From Stenopsyche tienmushanensis (taxonomy: Eukaryota; Arthropoda; Insecta; Trichoptera; Stenopsychidae): a DNA stretch of 64,000 nt. The notes below the pieces were generated by a model, which saw nothing but the letters and a program-made list of their open reading frames with translations, ran no database searches and had not been told where the DNA came from. The position numbers were made by a program, and so were the translations under genes. Shown one piece after another: positions 1 through 10,570 of this stretch; within the stretch, counting starts at the first letter, position 1, and each line of letters begins with the position of its first letter. The stretch is taken from positions 1 through 64,000 of the forward strand of contig WACJ01000372.1 of assembly GCA_008973525.1 (NCBI GenBank), in the 5' to 3' direction.

Positions 1-215
1 CTACACCTCGACTCTAATAATAGGAATATCAATATGAAATATAATAGATACGGGCTCAAAATTTTGGTATTTCTCCGTAATATAATTGCGAATCACATCA
101 AAGTATTATATATAGTATTCATCTGCAGCGACGAAAAAAAATAATTTGGCGGGAAATCGGGAATTTTGCGAGTTTTAGTCCGTGTCTCAGCACTACAAAA
201 ATTTGATCAGTCGCA
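1..215 (+). pseudogene. hAT transposase C-terminal remnant (cut by window start)
   Basis: The first 215 bases are the reverse complement of part of a second hAT relic at 38868-39290. Shared landmarks are the end GAGTCGAGGTGTAG and a short coding stretch AGNREF.EF.SVS. In this copy the stretch carries an in-frame stop and has lost the conserved dimerisation motif that the other copy keeps. No terminal repeat or target duplication is visible because the element runs off the window. The family call rests on the better-preserved sister copy. Confidence 0.55.
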
Positions 216-1099
216 TTGATGCTTTAATGTTACTTCGGGCATATTTTTCAAAAAATTATCCAAAACGATTCACCGTACAATTGAAAATTGAAGTACTTCT
301 GAAGAAATGTGTCAGAAAGGGTGTCACATAAGACAATGATGTCTAACCTAGTCGAAAGCTTTATCGATTATCAAGAACACGATGTCAGCATTTATTTTGA
401 GGTCGAATTTTTTCGAACATGCATTTGAATCGTCCGTTCAATTGATTGTCAATGTTTGAATTGAACAAAAATAAGATCAAAGAAGAAAATAATTAGCGAG
501 GTCAAACGGCAATATAATTGGACGATAGTTAAAAATGCTATCATGGAATATTTACTTAAAACGCAAGCATTTTTAATTACTGATGAATAAAAAGCAATAA
601 AATTATTTTTTGATATTGTTTTATGAGTTATTTTTTGATTGTGTTTCTTAACAAAGTAATAAAACTTCTATGTAAAATATATCGAAAATCGCACAAAAAA
701 GTTAACAAAAACAAGAAGATAATAAGGAAATTAAAAAATAACATTTTTGGTAACATTTAAATGACGTCTTGCATCATTGGTAAAATTTTAAGGATGTCTG
801 ATATCTGACATCTCAAATGCCAGACTAAAGAAATTACGAATTATTTTAATTATAAACTATGATCACTGTATGATAATTTTCGTTGTGATTTTCGATATGA
901 CTTAAAATCGTTCTCTTTTTCGGAATAAATAGTATACCCAGTGTCAATATAATCATTGCTCTGTGTATATTTTCTTATATTAACCGTGTTTAAAAAAGTA
1001 GTTTCGAGAAAAACGCGTTCAAAGATTTAATTATGGTAGTCATTTTTTTCAAAAATCTAAACTAGAATAAAGTCCAAAATTGTAATTTCGGTTAATGTT
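216..1099. other. AT-rich spacer, no gene recognised
   Basis: No open frame with recognisable protein content. A short ATCGCACAAAAAAGT motif near 685 resembles the W repeat described at 1100-1230 and may be a decayed copy. Confidence 0.5.
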
Positions 1100-1230
1100 G
1101 ATGATTTGTTTAATATTTTATGCCAAATATCTTGATTTGTGAAATAAAAATAAAACCGCATAACTTCGAAATCGCACAAAAAAAGTCGCACAAAAAGAGG
1201 TTTGAGTGTATTTTATTTTGTGTGTAATAT
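1100..1230 (-). repeat. W-family repeat fragment
   Basis: The segment around 1148-1190 (AAACCGCATAACTTCGAAATC, then CGCACAAAAA motifs) matches the reverse complement of 52090-52165. The repeated CGCATAAAAA or CGCACAAAAA units resemble terminal regions of pogo/Tigger-type elements, but no transposase or complete terminal repeat is visible. The class is uncertain; the repetition is direct observation. Confidence 0.35.
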
Positions 1231-2401
1231 TTTTATATCATAAAAAAATAAAGCCTATACAATAAGAGCTCACTATAGCAAAACTTGAATAATTATAAAG
1301 GGACTATCCTTCACTATGCGAAACAATTTCTATCATCCACTATATTCCACGAATTTGGTTCCTTAGGACTGTTATATATTCGGGTCTTTGAAACACACAT
1401 TGTTATATAAAATAATATATTAATTCCGGGTATTTCTTATATAAATAGAGTTATATATTATTGTGGGATTAATAATACATTTAATTATTTGGGAGAATTT
1501 CCTTAAATTTTGACGCTAATGTTGAGGCACGCACATACGTACATATTTTGTAAAGGTCATGACATGGCGTTTGTTCGAATTTCAGCAACATTTTGAGCCA
1601 TTCTAACGCAGACGTTTCGTGTCTAGGTTACAGACAAAATTGATCGGAATGTCTGTTTCGCATTATCTTTGGAATATGGCAAATAGCGGAGGGTATTTCT
1701 GTATGTATACGGAGAGTAGACAATTGTGTTGTAATTAAATTTACACATCGCCGGAGACAAAAGCGCGGGGGCATTATTTCCACGCCGTCTTTTAAATGTA
1801 AGTGCTCATGTTTTGTTGTATTTATTCCCCCGGAATGGAGTAGTTCAAAAACGTGGAAATTAATTAATAGTCGATTTGCAGCTCGACGGCAGGGCAGGTC
1901 GTTAGACAGCAGCCAGTGCAGATGTCGTATCCCGTCTTAGCTTAATGAACACATAATCAGCAGACGACTTAAGTCCTTACGAGGGGCGCTTTGTCTGGAA
2001 TTACACCGGGACCTTTGAGAGTACTATAAAGGCGATGCTTGTTTTGCCCATTTCCAAAATTGCCATCCCAAACGCCATTAAATGACAGTTTGGTGTAATA
2101 TTTTTCGGCGTATCATATCTGGCAAGAGTTCTAGCGCCGCGTTCTCGAGATAAGCGCGTTTTGCAGACGTCGTGCAGATAAAAAGCAAAAAAGACACCGG
2201 CGTTGATTTATCTTGCGAGATGACATGGATTTTGACCCTAGAAAAAAAAAAAAAACAACTCAACGTCTCGATATAAGCGTAAACAGCGTACATTGCTTTG
2301 GTCGGCTTCTGATATTTTTTCTTTGAAGATTCGCCATAAAATGTAACATTTGACCCGAAGCGCTTTTTTATAATTATTGATTTAAAAAAATGGAACAAAA
2401 A
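1231..2401. other. Spacer, no gene recognised
   Basis: AT-rich to 1500, then moderately GC-rich with scattered CpG to 2100. No coding signal, terminal repeat or tandem array stands out. Confidence 0.5.
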
Positions 2402-2403
2402 TA

Positions 2404-2640
2404 CAGTAGACTCTCGATTATCCGGGCTGATGTTGAGGAATAATTGAAAAATATGGATAATTTCAGCGTAATCTAACAATGCTTCAACATAATTCAACGC
2501 CGTTTTATGACTAATATAATCACTGGGATCTTCTTCCCTTGTAATGTCACTTTCATATTCTTCCTCTTGAGAAACAAAAGAAATGATATCTGCATCATCC
2601 ATGCATTCAAACCTGGATCATTTAAATTATGATCTATCTA
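2404..2640 (-). pseudogene. pogo/Tigger-type transposon end with transposase C-terminal relic
   Basis: A terminal inverted repeat typical of pogo/Tigger elements starts at 2404 (CAGTAGACTCTCGATTATCC) directly after a TA dinucleotide, the target of this superfamily. Reading on the minus strand toward this end, the frame contains DPGFECMDDADIISFV, an acidic stretch EEEYESD, then SHKTALNYVEALLDY and runs through the terminal repeat. An acidic linker followed by a short helix near the C-terminus is what Tigger transposases show. The DDE catalytic core and the other terminal repeat are missing, so this is a 3' fragment. The frame is open but decayed upstream, with stops before 2640. Confidence 0.6.
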
Positions 2641-2829
2641 CGTTTTCAAAACATTTTAAATTTTACAATAATCCACAGATATCATTTGCTTCATTATCTT
2701 TAGAATGCATTAAATATGTTTCCATGCCAGGAAAAATCTTTCTGCATGATCGAACAAGTATTTCTACCATTACTTTTGATCAATATTGTGTTATTCTATG
2801 TACAGAGCTATGACAAGAGTATGAAGCGT

Positions 2830-2960
2830 TCGTGGCAAGTATCTAATTTCCCCCCAAAAAGATAATAGAGTGGCCAATAGGTTTGTATATCCAATCGGTC
2901 CGCTTTTCGGATCGCTGATATGACAAATGAGAGCCTCGCAATCGGACGCCATATCTGAAC
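2830..2960 (-). mobile_element. Non-LTR retrotransposon ORF2 C-terminal fragment
   Basis: On the minus strand the sequence reads MASDCEAL...SGPIGYTNLLATLLSF. This matches the C-terminal tail of the LINE at 59088-59650 (MASDRETL...FGPVGHENLVTTF) and of the fragment at 57023-57370 (SGPVGHIDLMATLSSF). It is the tail after a DHVLW-C-P knuckle seen in R1/I/jockey-like elements. Only the last few dozen codons survive, so it is a 5'-truncated dead copy. The family link is direct; the clade is inferred. Confidence 0.55.
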
Positions 2961-3704
<744 letters not shown>

Positions 3705-3866
3705 AGCTGTGAGATCACTGGGGAGTCGGCGGGAAGAACACGCCTTCCCGTGGTCAAGGCTATCGGACGATTCGTTTGTCTTCGTCTTTGTGCGTTTGCG
3801 TCGCTACTCGCGCATGCGCATGATGGAGATAATAATCGGTTGTTAATCTCACGAATTGCACCAGCA
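3705..3866 (+). repeat. Y-family LTR fragment (copy E)
   Basis: A diverged copy of the Y-family LTR. It keeps the hairpin GGCGGGAAG...CTTCCCGTGG near 3728-3757, then CAAGGCTATCGGACGA, CATGCGCATGATG and ATCGGTTGTTAATCTC. These stand in the same order in the copies at 6516, 26752 and 32700. Both ends are lost. An X-family repeat begins three bases downstream. Confidence 0.5.
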
Positions 3867-3868
3867 CA

Positions 3869-4130
3869 ATAACCCTTTGAGTAGTGAGCTAATATAAAAT
3901 CATCAAAAACTTGATATGTCCGCCACTTATCATCCGTACAAATCCACTTAATTGTCAAGATCGTCGCAGCGTGTATGAAGCTTGTATATTGTTTCTGTCT
4001 TCCATTGACAATCTCCGACCTGCAAGATACTCTCTCCGTCTCTGTTTCTCTCCAAACTCAACGTGAAAGACACTCTACGTCTCTGTCTTTCTCCGAGCTC
4101 AACGTGTAAGAGTGCAGGGATGTTATTTTC
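3869..4130 (+). repeat. X-family dispersed repeat
   Basis: Begins ACCCTTTGAGTAGTGAGC, as at 19468 where a TTAA precedes it; here the TTAA has decayed. It continues through CGTCGCAGCGTGTATGAAGC to a CT-rich tail with GCAAGATACTCTCTCCGTC and CGAGCTCAACGTGTAAGAG. The same blocks recur at 19468, 21640, 34615 and 37034. The TTAA-CCC start suggests a piggyBac-type MITE, but no second terminal repeat is found. Confidence 0.5.
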
Positions 4131-4934
4131 TCTGTATTGAGATTTCCATTGTTCTTTTAAAAACTGAATTTGATACTTTTATACATGCCTGTGTATCTCT
4201 GTGCCACGCTGTTTATGCAAGCAATTCCAAAATCTATTGAGAATAACGTGCATATAAAACACAGAATAAAATCCGCTCACGTGAGCATTTTAAAAGGAGC
4301 AATATGTGTTTACTTTCCGCGCGAAAGATTCATATCCTGTATTTTTTTTTAATCCTCGCGAGAGCACCACAGGCATCTTTTATTGCAGGCCATGTGTCTG
4401 CTCTTTACACCTCCCCTTTGTATCTCTTTTTTCCAGTCGGGTCACGGCCCGCGTATAATTTCATTAAAGGTAAACAAGATAAGAACAAAAGATTACGTGT
4501 CCAGATTAGCATTTTAATGGAAATCTGCCCAAAGACGTTCCCGATCATCCACTTTCGAAAAACCCCCTTCAATTCGTTCATAGAGTCGTCGCATCCACTA
4601 ATGCTAAGCAATTATTTGTCCGATTAACATTCTGCGGGACTCTTCCCCATTTTATAACACTTGGAGGCCCGAAACGCGCGTGTACACACTGATATATTAA
4701 TACTAGATTCAGCATATTTGCTCGACTGCAATGATAAATTTGCTCTCTCGTCATTATATCGTACTTGGCAAAACACACAAAGGGGTGAGCAGGCTGCTCT
4801 CATACTTTCTTATACCGCAGACGAAATCCCTTTTGTTTGAGACTTGGAGTTACACAACTTAAGATTTTCATATCGCTTAAGCGGCATGAATTATACATAC
4901 GGCTCGGACCAAGAAGGAACCTTCTGTTCGGGAC
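4131..4934. other. Spacer, no gene recognised
   Basis: Open frames of 60-107 codons overlap on opposite strands here with no recognisable motif. I treat them as chance. Confidence 0.5.
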
Positions 4935-5303
4935 TTGTCCAGATTTATTTCGACCACTTTTCTCTCTAGCAAATCTCTTAATGCCAACATTTGCATTTTG
5001 AATTTGAATGAAACAAAGCATTCAGCGTTGTATGATTACAAAAAGGCCATGGTAACAATAACGATCATAGATGCAAACGAACATAAGCTATATTGTGGAA
5101 AAATCACTACGATATATACAGGTGCGGCAGGGATACTACCTTATTTGAAACAGTTATTAGACAGACAATGGATGAGCCCAAAAGATATAATAATCTTATA
5201 TGAACAAATGTGTGATAAAACTAACGTTATATTCCTTATATCGAAATACAAACAAACGCAAGTAAGGACTCATTTAGTATTTCTAATCATTTCCTCATCC
5301 TGA
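4935..5303 (+). CDS. Unrecognised 122-codon open frame
   Basis: One of the longest open frames in the window not explained by a transposon. From about residue 39 the translation looks protein-like, with mixed hydrophobic and charged residues and no low complexity: YKKAMVTITIIDANEHKL, then GAAGILPYLKQLLDRQW. I see no signal peptide, zinc finger or catalytic motif, and match it to no family. The first 38 codons may not belong. It could be a relic of an exapted or unrecognised transposon protein, a lone exon, or chance. No splice sites or neighbours support a gene. Confidence 0.12.
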   Translation: MSRFISTTFLSSKSLNANICILNLNETKHSALYDYKKAMVTITIIDANEHKLYCGKITTIYTGAAGILPYLKQLLDRQWMSPKDIIILYEQMCDKTNVIFLISKYKQTQVRTHLVFLIISSS

Positions 5304-5934
5304 AGGAGATTCCTTATAAATTTATTTAGTGTACATTCAACAAATATACATCAGTGGAACTAAATGTTGCTACAGAGGATATTCCCTAGGCTCTTTATAT
5401 AAAGGTTCCGGTTCAAATGCAGATTATGGAAAAATCTCCGTCTCAGCAAATTTGGATGATCGATATCACTAACACATTAACTACGGGAGCACTTAGGGCG
5501 CGTCTGTCCTCAAACGCGGACAAACTTTCAACATCACACGCAAAAAACGTATATTCACATAAAATAATATAACTTTTAAACAGTCAACATATAAATAGTT
5601 TTTTTCAAGATAGTAATAACTCAGCTTTCCTTCACAAATTTTAATATCAAAAAGTTTTATGTTATGGTTGAAGGTTTAAATATGATTTAGGATGTTTTAA
5701 TAACCAGAAAACGATTGTGTTTGATGTATTAAGATCTTATTAGTTAGGTTTGTTTGGCCAGACCTAGATATTATTTTTAATAGGATTTGTACAGAATAAC
5801 AGGTTTTTATTCATGTTCCATAAATAGATTTTAATCCTTTCGCTGCATACAATAATTTATGATATGCATTTTTATCTGTGTCATTTGCTTGCATCATTTT
5901 TGCATCACTACATCATTACTACACCCCAGTATCC
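5304..5934. other. AT-rich spacer
   Basis: Nothing recognisable; strongly AT-rich from 5560 to 5900. Confidence 0.5.
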
Positions 5935-6030
5935 AAAAAGAGTTGACGGGAGTGCGCGATGACTTCTCTATCGGAAGAATTTACTGTGACTGAACAAAAT
6001 GGCCGACAAACACGTGGGATCAAACAAATT
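5935..6030 (-). repeat. Mariner-linked repeat, 5' segment
   Basis: About 75 bases (GTGCGCGATGACTTCTC, GGAAGAATTTA, GACAAACACG) match 50885-50970. There the segment lies immediately upstream of a mariner transposase relic on the minus strand. This is probably the 5' part of a second copy whose coding region is gone. Confidence 0.4.
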
Positions 6031-6225
6031 GACCGTTAGGATCCCCCCTATACGCCAGGTGCACCAACTTCAAAACATAATAAATCTCCCGAACTCGGAA
6101 GCCATTGTAATATTACTTTCTGCATGATCCTTATATTATAGTTACATGTGTGATCGCTTATGCGGCCATCTCGATAGGTCATGGGGTTGGTTTCTAAATA
6201 CTAAGCAATATTTATTGCAAAACAG

Positions 6226-6420
6226 AAGAAAATTATATGAGGCGACGATGTTTATTTTGCTAAAAAGGGTTTTCTGCTGGAGTACATGGAGCCAGATCCC
6301 TCGCGAGGGTAAAACTGACTTAAGAGATTTACCCTCCCAGTTCAACTGTTGTTTCCACGTTCAGTGTTTAGCCAATATTTTCATTCCAATCGTAGAATTA
6401 ATTTATTATGATTTTAAGAA
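6226..6420 (+). repeat. Z-family dispersed repeat
   Basis: Aligns with 46880-47110 and 30160-30330. Shared blocks are GA(G/C)(A/G)CGAC.ATGTTTATTT, TGGAGTACATGGAG and, farther on, ATTCCAATCGTAGAA. The family is unidentified; no terminal repeat or poly-A tail is seen. Confidence 0.4.
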
Positions 6421-6515
6421 CATCACGGTTATAGCGAGCAATCACAACGATACATACAAAAGTTGTGTATTTTCATTGGTTGCTTGATGCATTTGGATAA
6501 AATAAATTTTGATGT

Positions 6516-6879
6516 TGTTACATAGGAGCGGGGACGCTCTCGGGGCTGAATCCACGGGCGTCGAACAAAAAGATTCTCTTCTCTAGGTAACTTTTTATTC
6601 CGCATGGGAGAAAGAGAGATCTGGCTGCGAGAAGGATGTCCTCCCGCAGCCAAGGTCAACCGATGACTTCTTTCGACTCCCGCCTCCCACGTGTCACCAC
6701 CCAACTGGCAAAGGTGCACGTGCAAGAAGCGATCGGTTGGTAATCCCAGGTGAATGTCCCCGCAGCGCCAAAAAAAGATGGCGATGTAAATAGTATATTG
6801 CATCTAAAGAGAGACGGAAGATGTCTCTGCTTAGACTAACAGCACTATTGCATAGGGATGGTAAATCGCCCACGCTACA
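6516..6879 (+). mobile_element. Solo LTR, Gypsy-like (Y family, copy A)
   Basis: The element begins TGTTACATAGGAGCGG and ends CGCCCACGCTACA. This is the TG...CA layout of LTRs, with termini close to those of the clean solo LTR at 18431-19268. It carries the family hairpin at 6623-6651 (GGCTGCGAGAAG...CTCCCGCAGCC), a TTTTTATTCC stretch where other copies have ATTTATTCC, and the shared 3' part CTAAAGAGAGACGGAAGATG. Flanking bases ATGT and ATAT are a plausible decayed 4-bp duplication. At about 364 bp this is the most complete Y copy. No internal gag or pol region is present. Confidence 0.5.
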
Positions 6880-7024
6880 ATATATTAGATTGGCATTTGG
6901 AGCAAATTAAGGCAGGCAAAGGAATCAAAACATCTTAAGAACCGGAAACCCACAAGCCAACAGAATGAACTAGAATCGGCATTGCTACCGTCGTTGGTTG
7001 GATGGTTTAAATTTTAATTGGATT

Positions 7025-7085
7025 TTAATACGGGTGAATCATCAAGAGTAAAATTTCGCCGGCAACTATTTACGACTCAACCTAA
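7025..7085 (-). mobile_element. Mariner terminal fragment
   Basis: Reading leftwards from 7085, next to TA at 7086-7087, the sequence starts TTAGGTTGAGTCGTAAATAG. It continues GCCGGCGAAATTTTACTC and TTGATGATTCA, the same order as the left end of the mariner at 26091-27436. About 60 bp survive. Confidence 0.6.
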
Positions 7086-7087
7086 TA

Positions 7088-8479
7088 TTTATCCATCCCA
7101 ATACTTTTGGTAAAAACTGTATAATAAACGAATCGAAAATATGGGATAAATTCTGTTGAATTTTATCAAGCAATCGTATTCGCATTTTCACATGTTTTTT
7201 AAACATATAATTCCATTATCCAATTTCCCAGCAGCCTTTTTATGGCGAAAAAACGACCCAAAATTGCATTTTCGTCGTGTTTTCAGATCGATACGCGTAC
7301 AATTAATTTAATACGCGTTAATAAATTGAAAAATTAACACCGACGCCAATTAAGCCGTCGCATTTATCTGAATATAAAATGTCGGCGAATAAATTGCAAA
7401 TTTCAATATAGCATTGTTTATTCATCGCGTCGAAGCCTCCCGCGGAAGTGGCTCCAATTAAATGTAATATCAAATCCGCAATCGAGGGGTCGCCCATTTT
7501 TCGCGTGATTAAACCGCCGATTTTTTTCGTAATAAGCGCAAATTATACAGGGGGCGGAGTCCGGAGATAAATCGGCCTGCGAGATGGTCACATCTTCGAA
7601 TTAAGATGTAGCCTTAAAAAAAAAGGGAGGAAAAGTATTAGTGGATTTCCAGAGAAAAATGTCGGGGGCAGTTAATTGAATATAGGTCGCAGTTGGCCCG
7701 GTCCGATTTCTCTTATCTCATTTAACTGGACCGGTGACTTATGAGAGAGGCGTTCGCATTTTACTTTCGGGCTTACTGCATGTTTTTGCAAATGGAAAAG
7801 TCCTGCGAAATGGAGTGCCGGGCCTAGCGTGATATACGGACTCACTAAACTCGTACATAACTATTATTCCGAGTGTCCGACATGAGCCCTTGAAGAGGAC
7901 TCGAAAATTTGGGTCTTAATGGCGAACTTGCTCCAGGAGAGGGTTCAAGAGTCACGTATTTATAATACAGTAAAACGAATTTATTGCAAATAACATCACC
8001 ACACGAGCTGAGCGAAGATAACGCGGGTCAACACAAGCAAAGACCTCTCCGAATTGACGAATATACATTTTATGAATCGTAAAATTCATTAGAGATAACG
8101 AAATTGACCTTAAACCCCGCAAAACAGCAAAATACCTTTGTGCTAAAAAGCTAAAGCGTAATATTCTTCGAAATTCAGAAATGCGTTAAAAAACACGCAC
8201 AACAAAACAGCGAGTGTTTTGCAGTAGTTTACATGAAGACATAAAATATTTTTATGAATGCCCTAGAGACGAACGTGATCATATGGTAGGTTTATTGTTA
8301 TATTAACACTCAATTTATATTCTGTCAACCTGAATACCAGATGTTTTGTTTTGACGACAAGATTTCAATTTAAAATATGTTATTGTACAAGTATTACATA
8401 CCAACATTAATTTAATATATATATTGTATTTGAGGCAACGCTTAAAAAATCGTCATTGAAGAATCGTTAAAAGCGCTTA
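7088..8479. other. GC/CpG-richer unique spacer
   Basis: No repeat shared with the rest of the window and no convincing frame. The block 7240-7800 has many CpG sites and runs of TTAAT or AATTA. It could be old intronic or intergenic host DNA. Confidence 0.4.
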
Positions 8480-8882
8480 ATAATTATTTGAAAAGAAACG
8501 CAGTGCGTGGTTTATTGCTTCAGGTCACGTGTAGCGCGAGCCGAGGAGCTGGGATCCAAAAGCATATGCACACTAACTCTCGTCTTGAAGATCGACTTAA
8601 CCACCATGGTGCATCTATACACTATTTTTACTATGCCTATGTTATTCTCGTAAGCGTAAACAATAAGTTGACAAAGTTTTATTGCAATCGGATGAATGTT
8701 ATGGCAGCGTATTAAATACGGACAAACAAACATTAATTTTTATGTATTAGACTATGCTTATGTTACTCACGCAATCTTTAGCAATAAGTGGACGAAATTT
8801 TATCGCAACCTGATAAATAGTATGGCAGCGCATTGCATACGAACAAACAGAGATTAATTTTAATATATTAGATAACTGCTAT
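8480..8882 (+). repeat. LINE-tail-like repeat in two tandem copies
   Basis: Two diverged units, 8631-8751 and 8752-about 8870, repeat with a 121-bp period. Shared blocks are CTATGCCTATGTTA, TTTTATTGCAA, TATGGCAGCG, GGACAAACAAACATTAATTT and TATTAGA. The string GGACAAACAAACA followed by an AT-rich end resembles 3' ends of RTE-like LINEs in insects. No reverse-transcriptase coding sequence is attached. Confidence 0.35.
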
Positions 8883-8924
8883 GACCATTGTGTTTATGAC
8901 GTTATTTCTACAAGGAATCAGGGG

Positions 8925-8991
8925 CAATACTCTATAATCCGACAAATTGGATAATCCGACATTACCTTGTCGGATTATCGCGGGTCTGCTG
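8925..8991 (-). mobile_element. pogo-type terminal inverted repeat
   Basis: Read on the minus strand from 8991 the sequence begins CAGCAGACCCGCGATAATCC and repeats the unit ATAATCCGACA three times. It abuts TA at 8992-8993. This fits a pogo/Tigger end with subterminal repeats; the partner end is not found. Confidence 0.5.
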
Positions 8992-8993
8992 TA

Positions 8994-10477
8994 TTTCAAT
9001 ATCGAAAAAATATTATGCTAGAGACACATTGGTGAATCAAAAAATGTCTTTAAATTTTAATGGATCTTGGTGTTTCCATTGTATTTTTAAATAAATTCAA
9101 CGTAGGTCATCAGGGTTGCCCATTGAATGATCTTTGCTAAGAGTGACCATATGATCACGTAGATTCATTATCGATTATTGTCAATGTTGATCATTTTTAC
9201 GAAGAGTAGTTTAGGTTTTGAAGGGTTATAATGAAGGGATTTTTCAATTTCGGACGGAAAGAAATTTATCAAACATGATTTATAATTTATTTATGCGAAA
9301 GACAATCTAAATTAAGTCTTAAAAACGGTACCATGCAAATATGTCTCTTCAAAAGCCATTAGTTTTAATGAATGGAATATTAAAACATTGACTCATGGGT
9401 CAGGCCTTATCCGACGAGGGTAATTTATGATATTTTTTACTAGCAAATTTGTTTATAGAGATTAAACATGACGTGTTGTTTATTATAAACACATTTTATA
9501 TTAAATTAATTAAAATGTGTTTGAAATATCAAGTGGGTCGTGTTATTTTAGTGTTCTAGGTGTGATGATAGTTTGCTAACTGCCTCAATGTCAACCGGGC
9601 GAAACGATTTTTCAGCCTTTCTTAGCATTTCACCCACGTCGTAGCTCATGCCTTCTTCATGTTAATATTTTGCCCAAGTTCATGAAATTCTAATTCTATC
9701 GTTACTTCATAGTAAATTTAAAATTCAATAATTTTTAAGCGATTGTATCGAGTCGTCAATGATAATTACTTGATATGCAGTGCCTCATCAGCGCAACAAA
9801 GAGAACCGCGCACGGCTACTCAACATATTTAATGTTTATAGCTTCTCAAAAATAGTATTTATTACATACGCTAGAGCTGTATAGATAGAAAATTTTGCAA
9901 TTGTCCATGTTTTGGTTTATCATGAAATTAATCAAAATGAGCACACGCGCATATAGAGCAGTTCTATGGGGTATAACGTTGAGATAATGACACTGGCTGC
10001 ACTCCAAACGCCTTGGTAATTATAGCTGCATATTGGGCATGATGCTGGTCCCAAAGTAAGCATTATACTGGGCTTCCTACCGATTAACCACCGTAGCGCA
10101 GACAATGTGACCCATTTATACTCGAAAATGAAGGAAATAACAAATGGAAACTGTCTTCGTGAGAAATTATGCTCTGCCTCACCTACGGCTAAGGAAATAT
10201 AGCCAGAGAAGGAGCTAAATGTTTACAATTATGTCTCAGAGACTTGTTGACAAAGCGTCAACGGGGCATGCGGAAATTATTAGCGAAGAAGCAACAACCC
10301 TCAAATCAACTCACAGTCAAATTCATGAGCTCTCACCCACCACAATATTTATTAGTGAGAAGATAAAGACGGTCTCGGGACGGACAAAACATGTATGTCA
10401 TTAGTTTTTATGTCTCTCACCTTTTTGCGATCAATCTCTTCAATCTCTATCAAAGGAAAAGGGGCGCATCACTCTAT
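8994..10477. other. Spacer, no gene recognised
   Basis: No recognised element. A weak reading on the minus strand at 9580-9720 looked transposase-like but could not be placed. Confidence 0.45.
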
Positions 10478-10570
10478 CTTATCCCGTTGATGAGTAATCG
10501 CGCATATATGCGTTCGGACTCAAGTTATACACAAAGAACATTCTTGCACTTTGAATGCGGAGATTGTGAA
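10478..10570 (-). repeat. V-family MITE fragment
   Basis: Matches the reverse complement of 33510-33605: CCCGTTGATGAG, the perfect palindrome CGCATATATGCG at 10501-10512, then TCGGACTC.AGT. The TTAA present at 33602 is changed to CTTAT here. Confidence 0.5.

Noticed and set aside
9580..9720. Weak transposase-like reading on the minus strand
   Set aside because: Only a few residues matched in memory, with stops throughout and no terminal repeat to support it.
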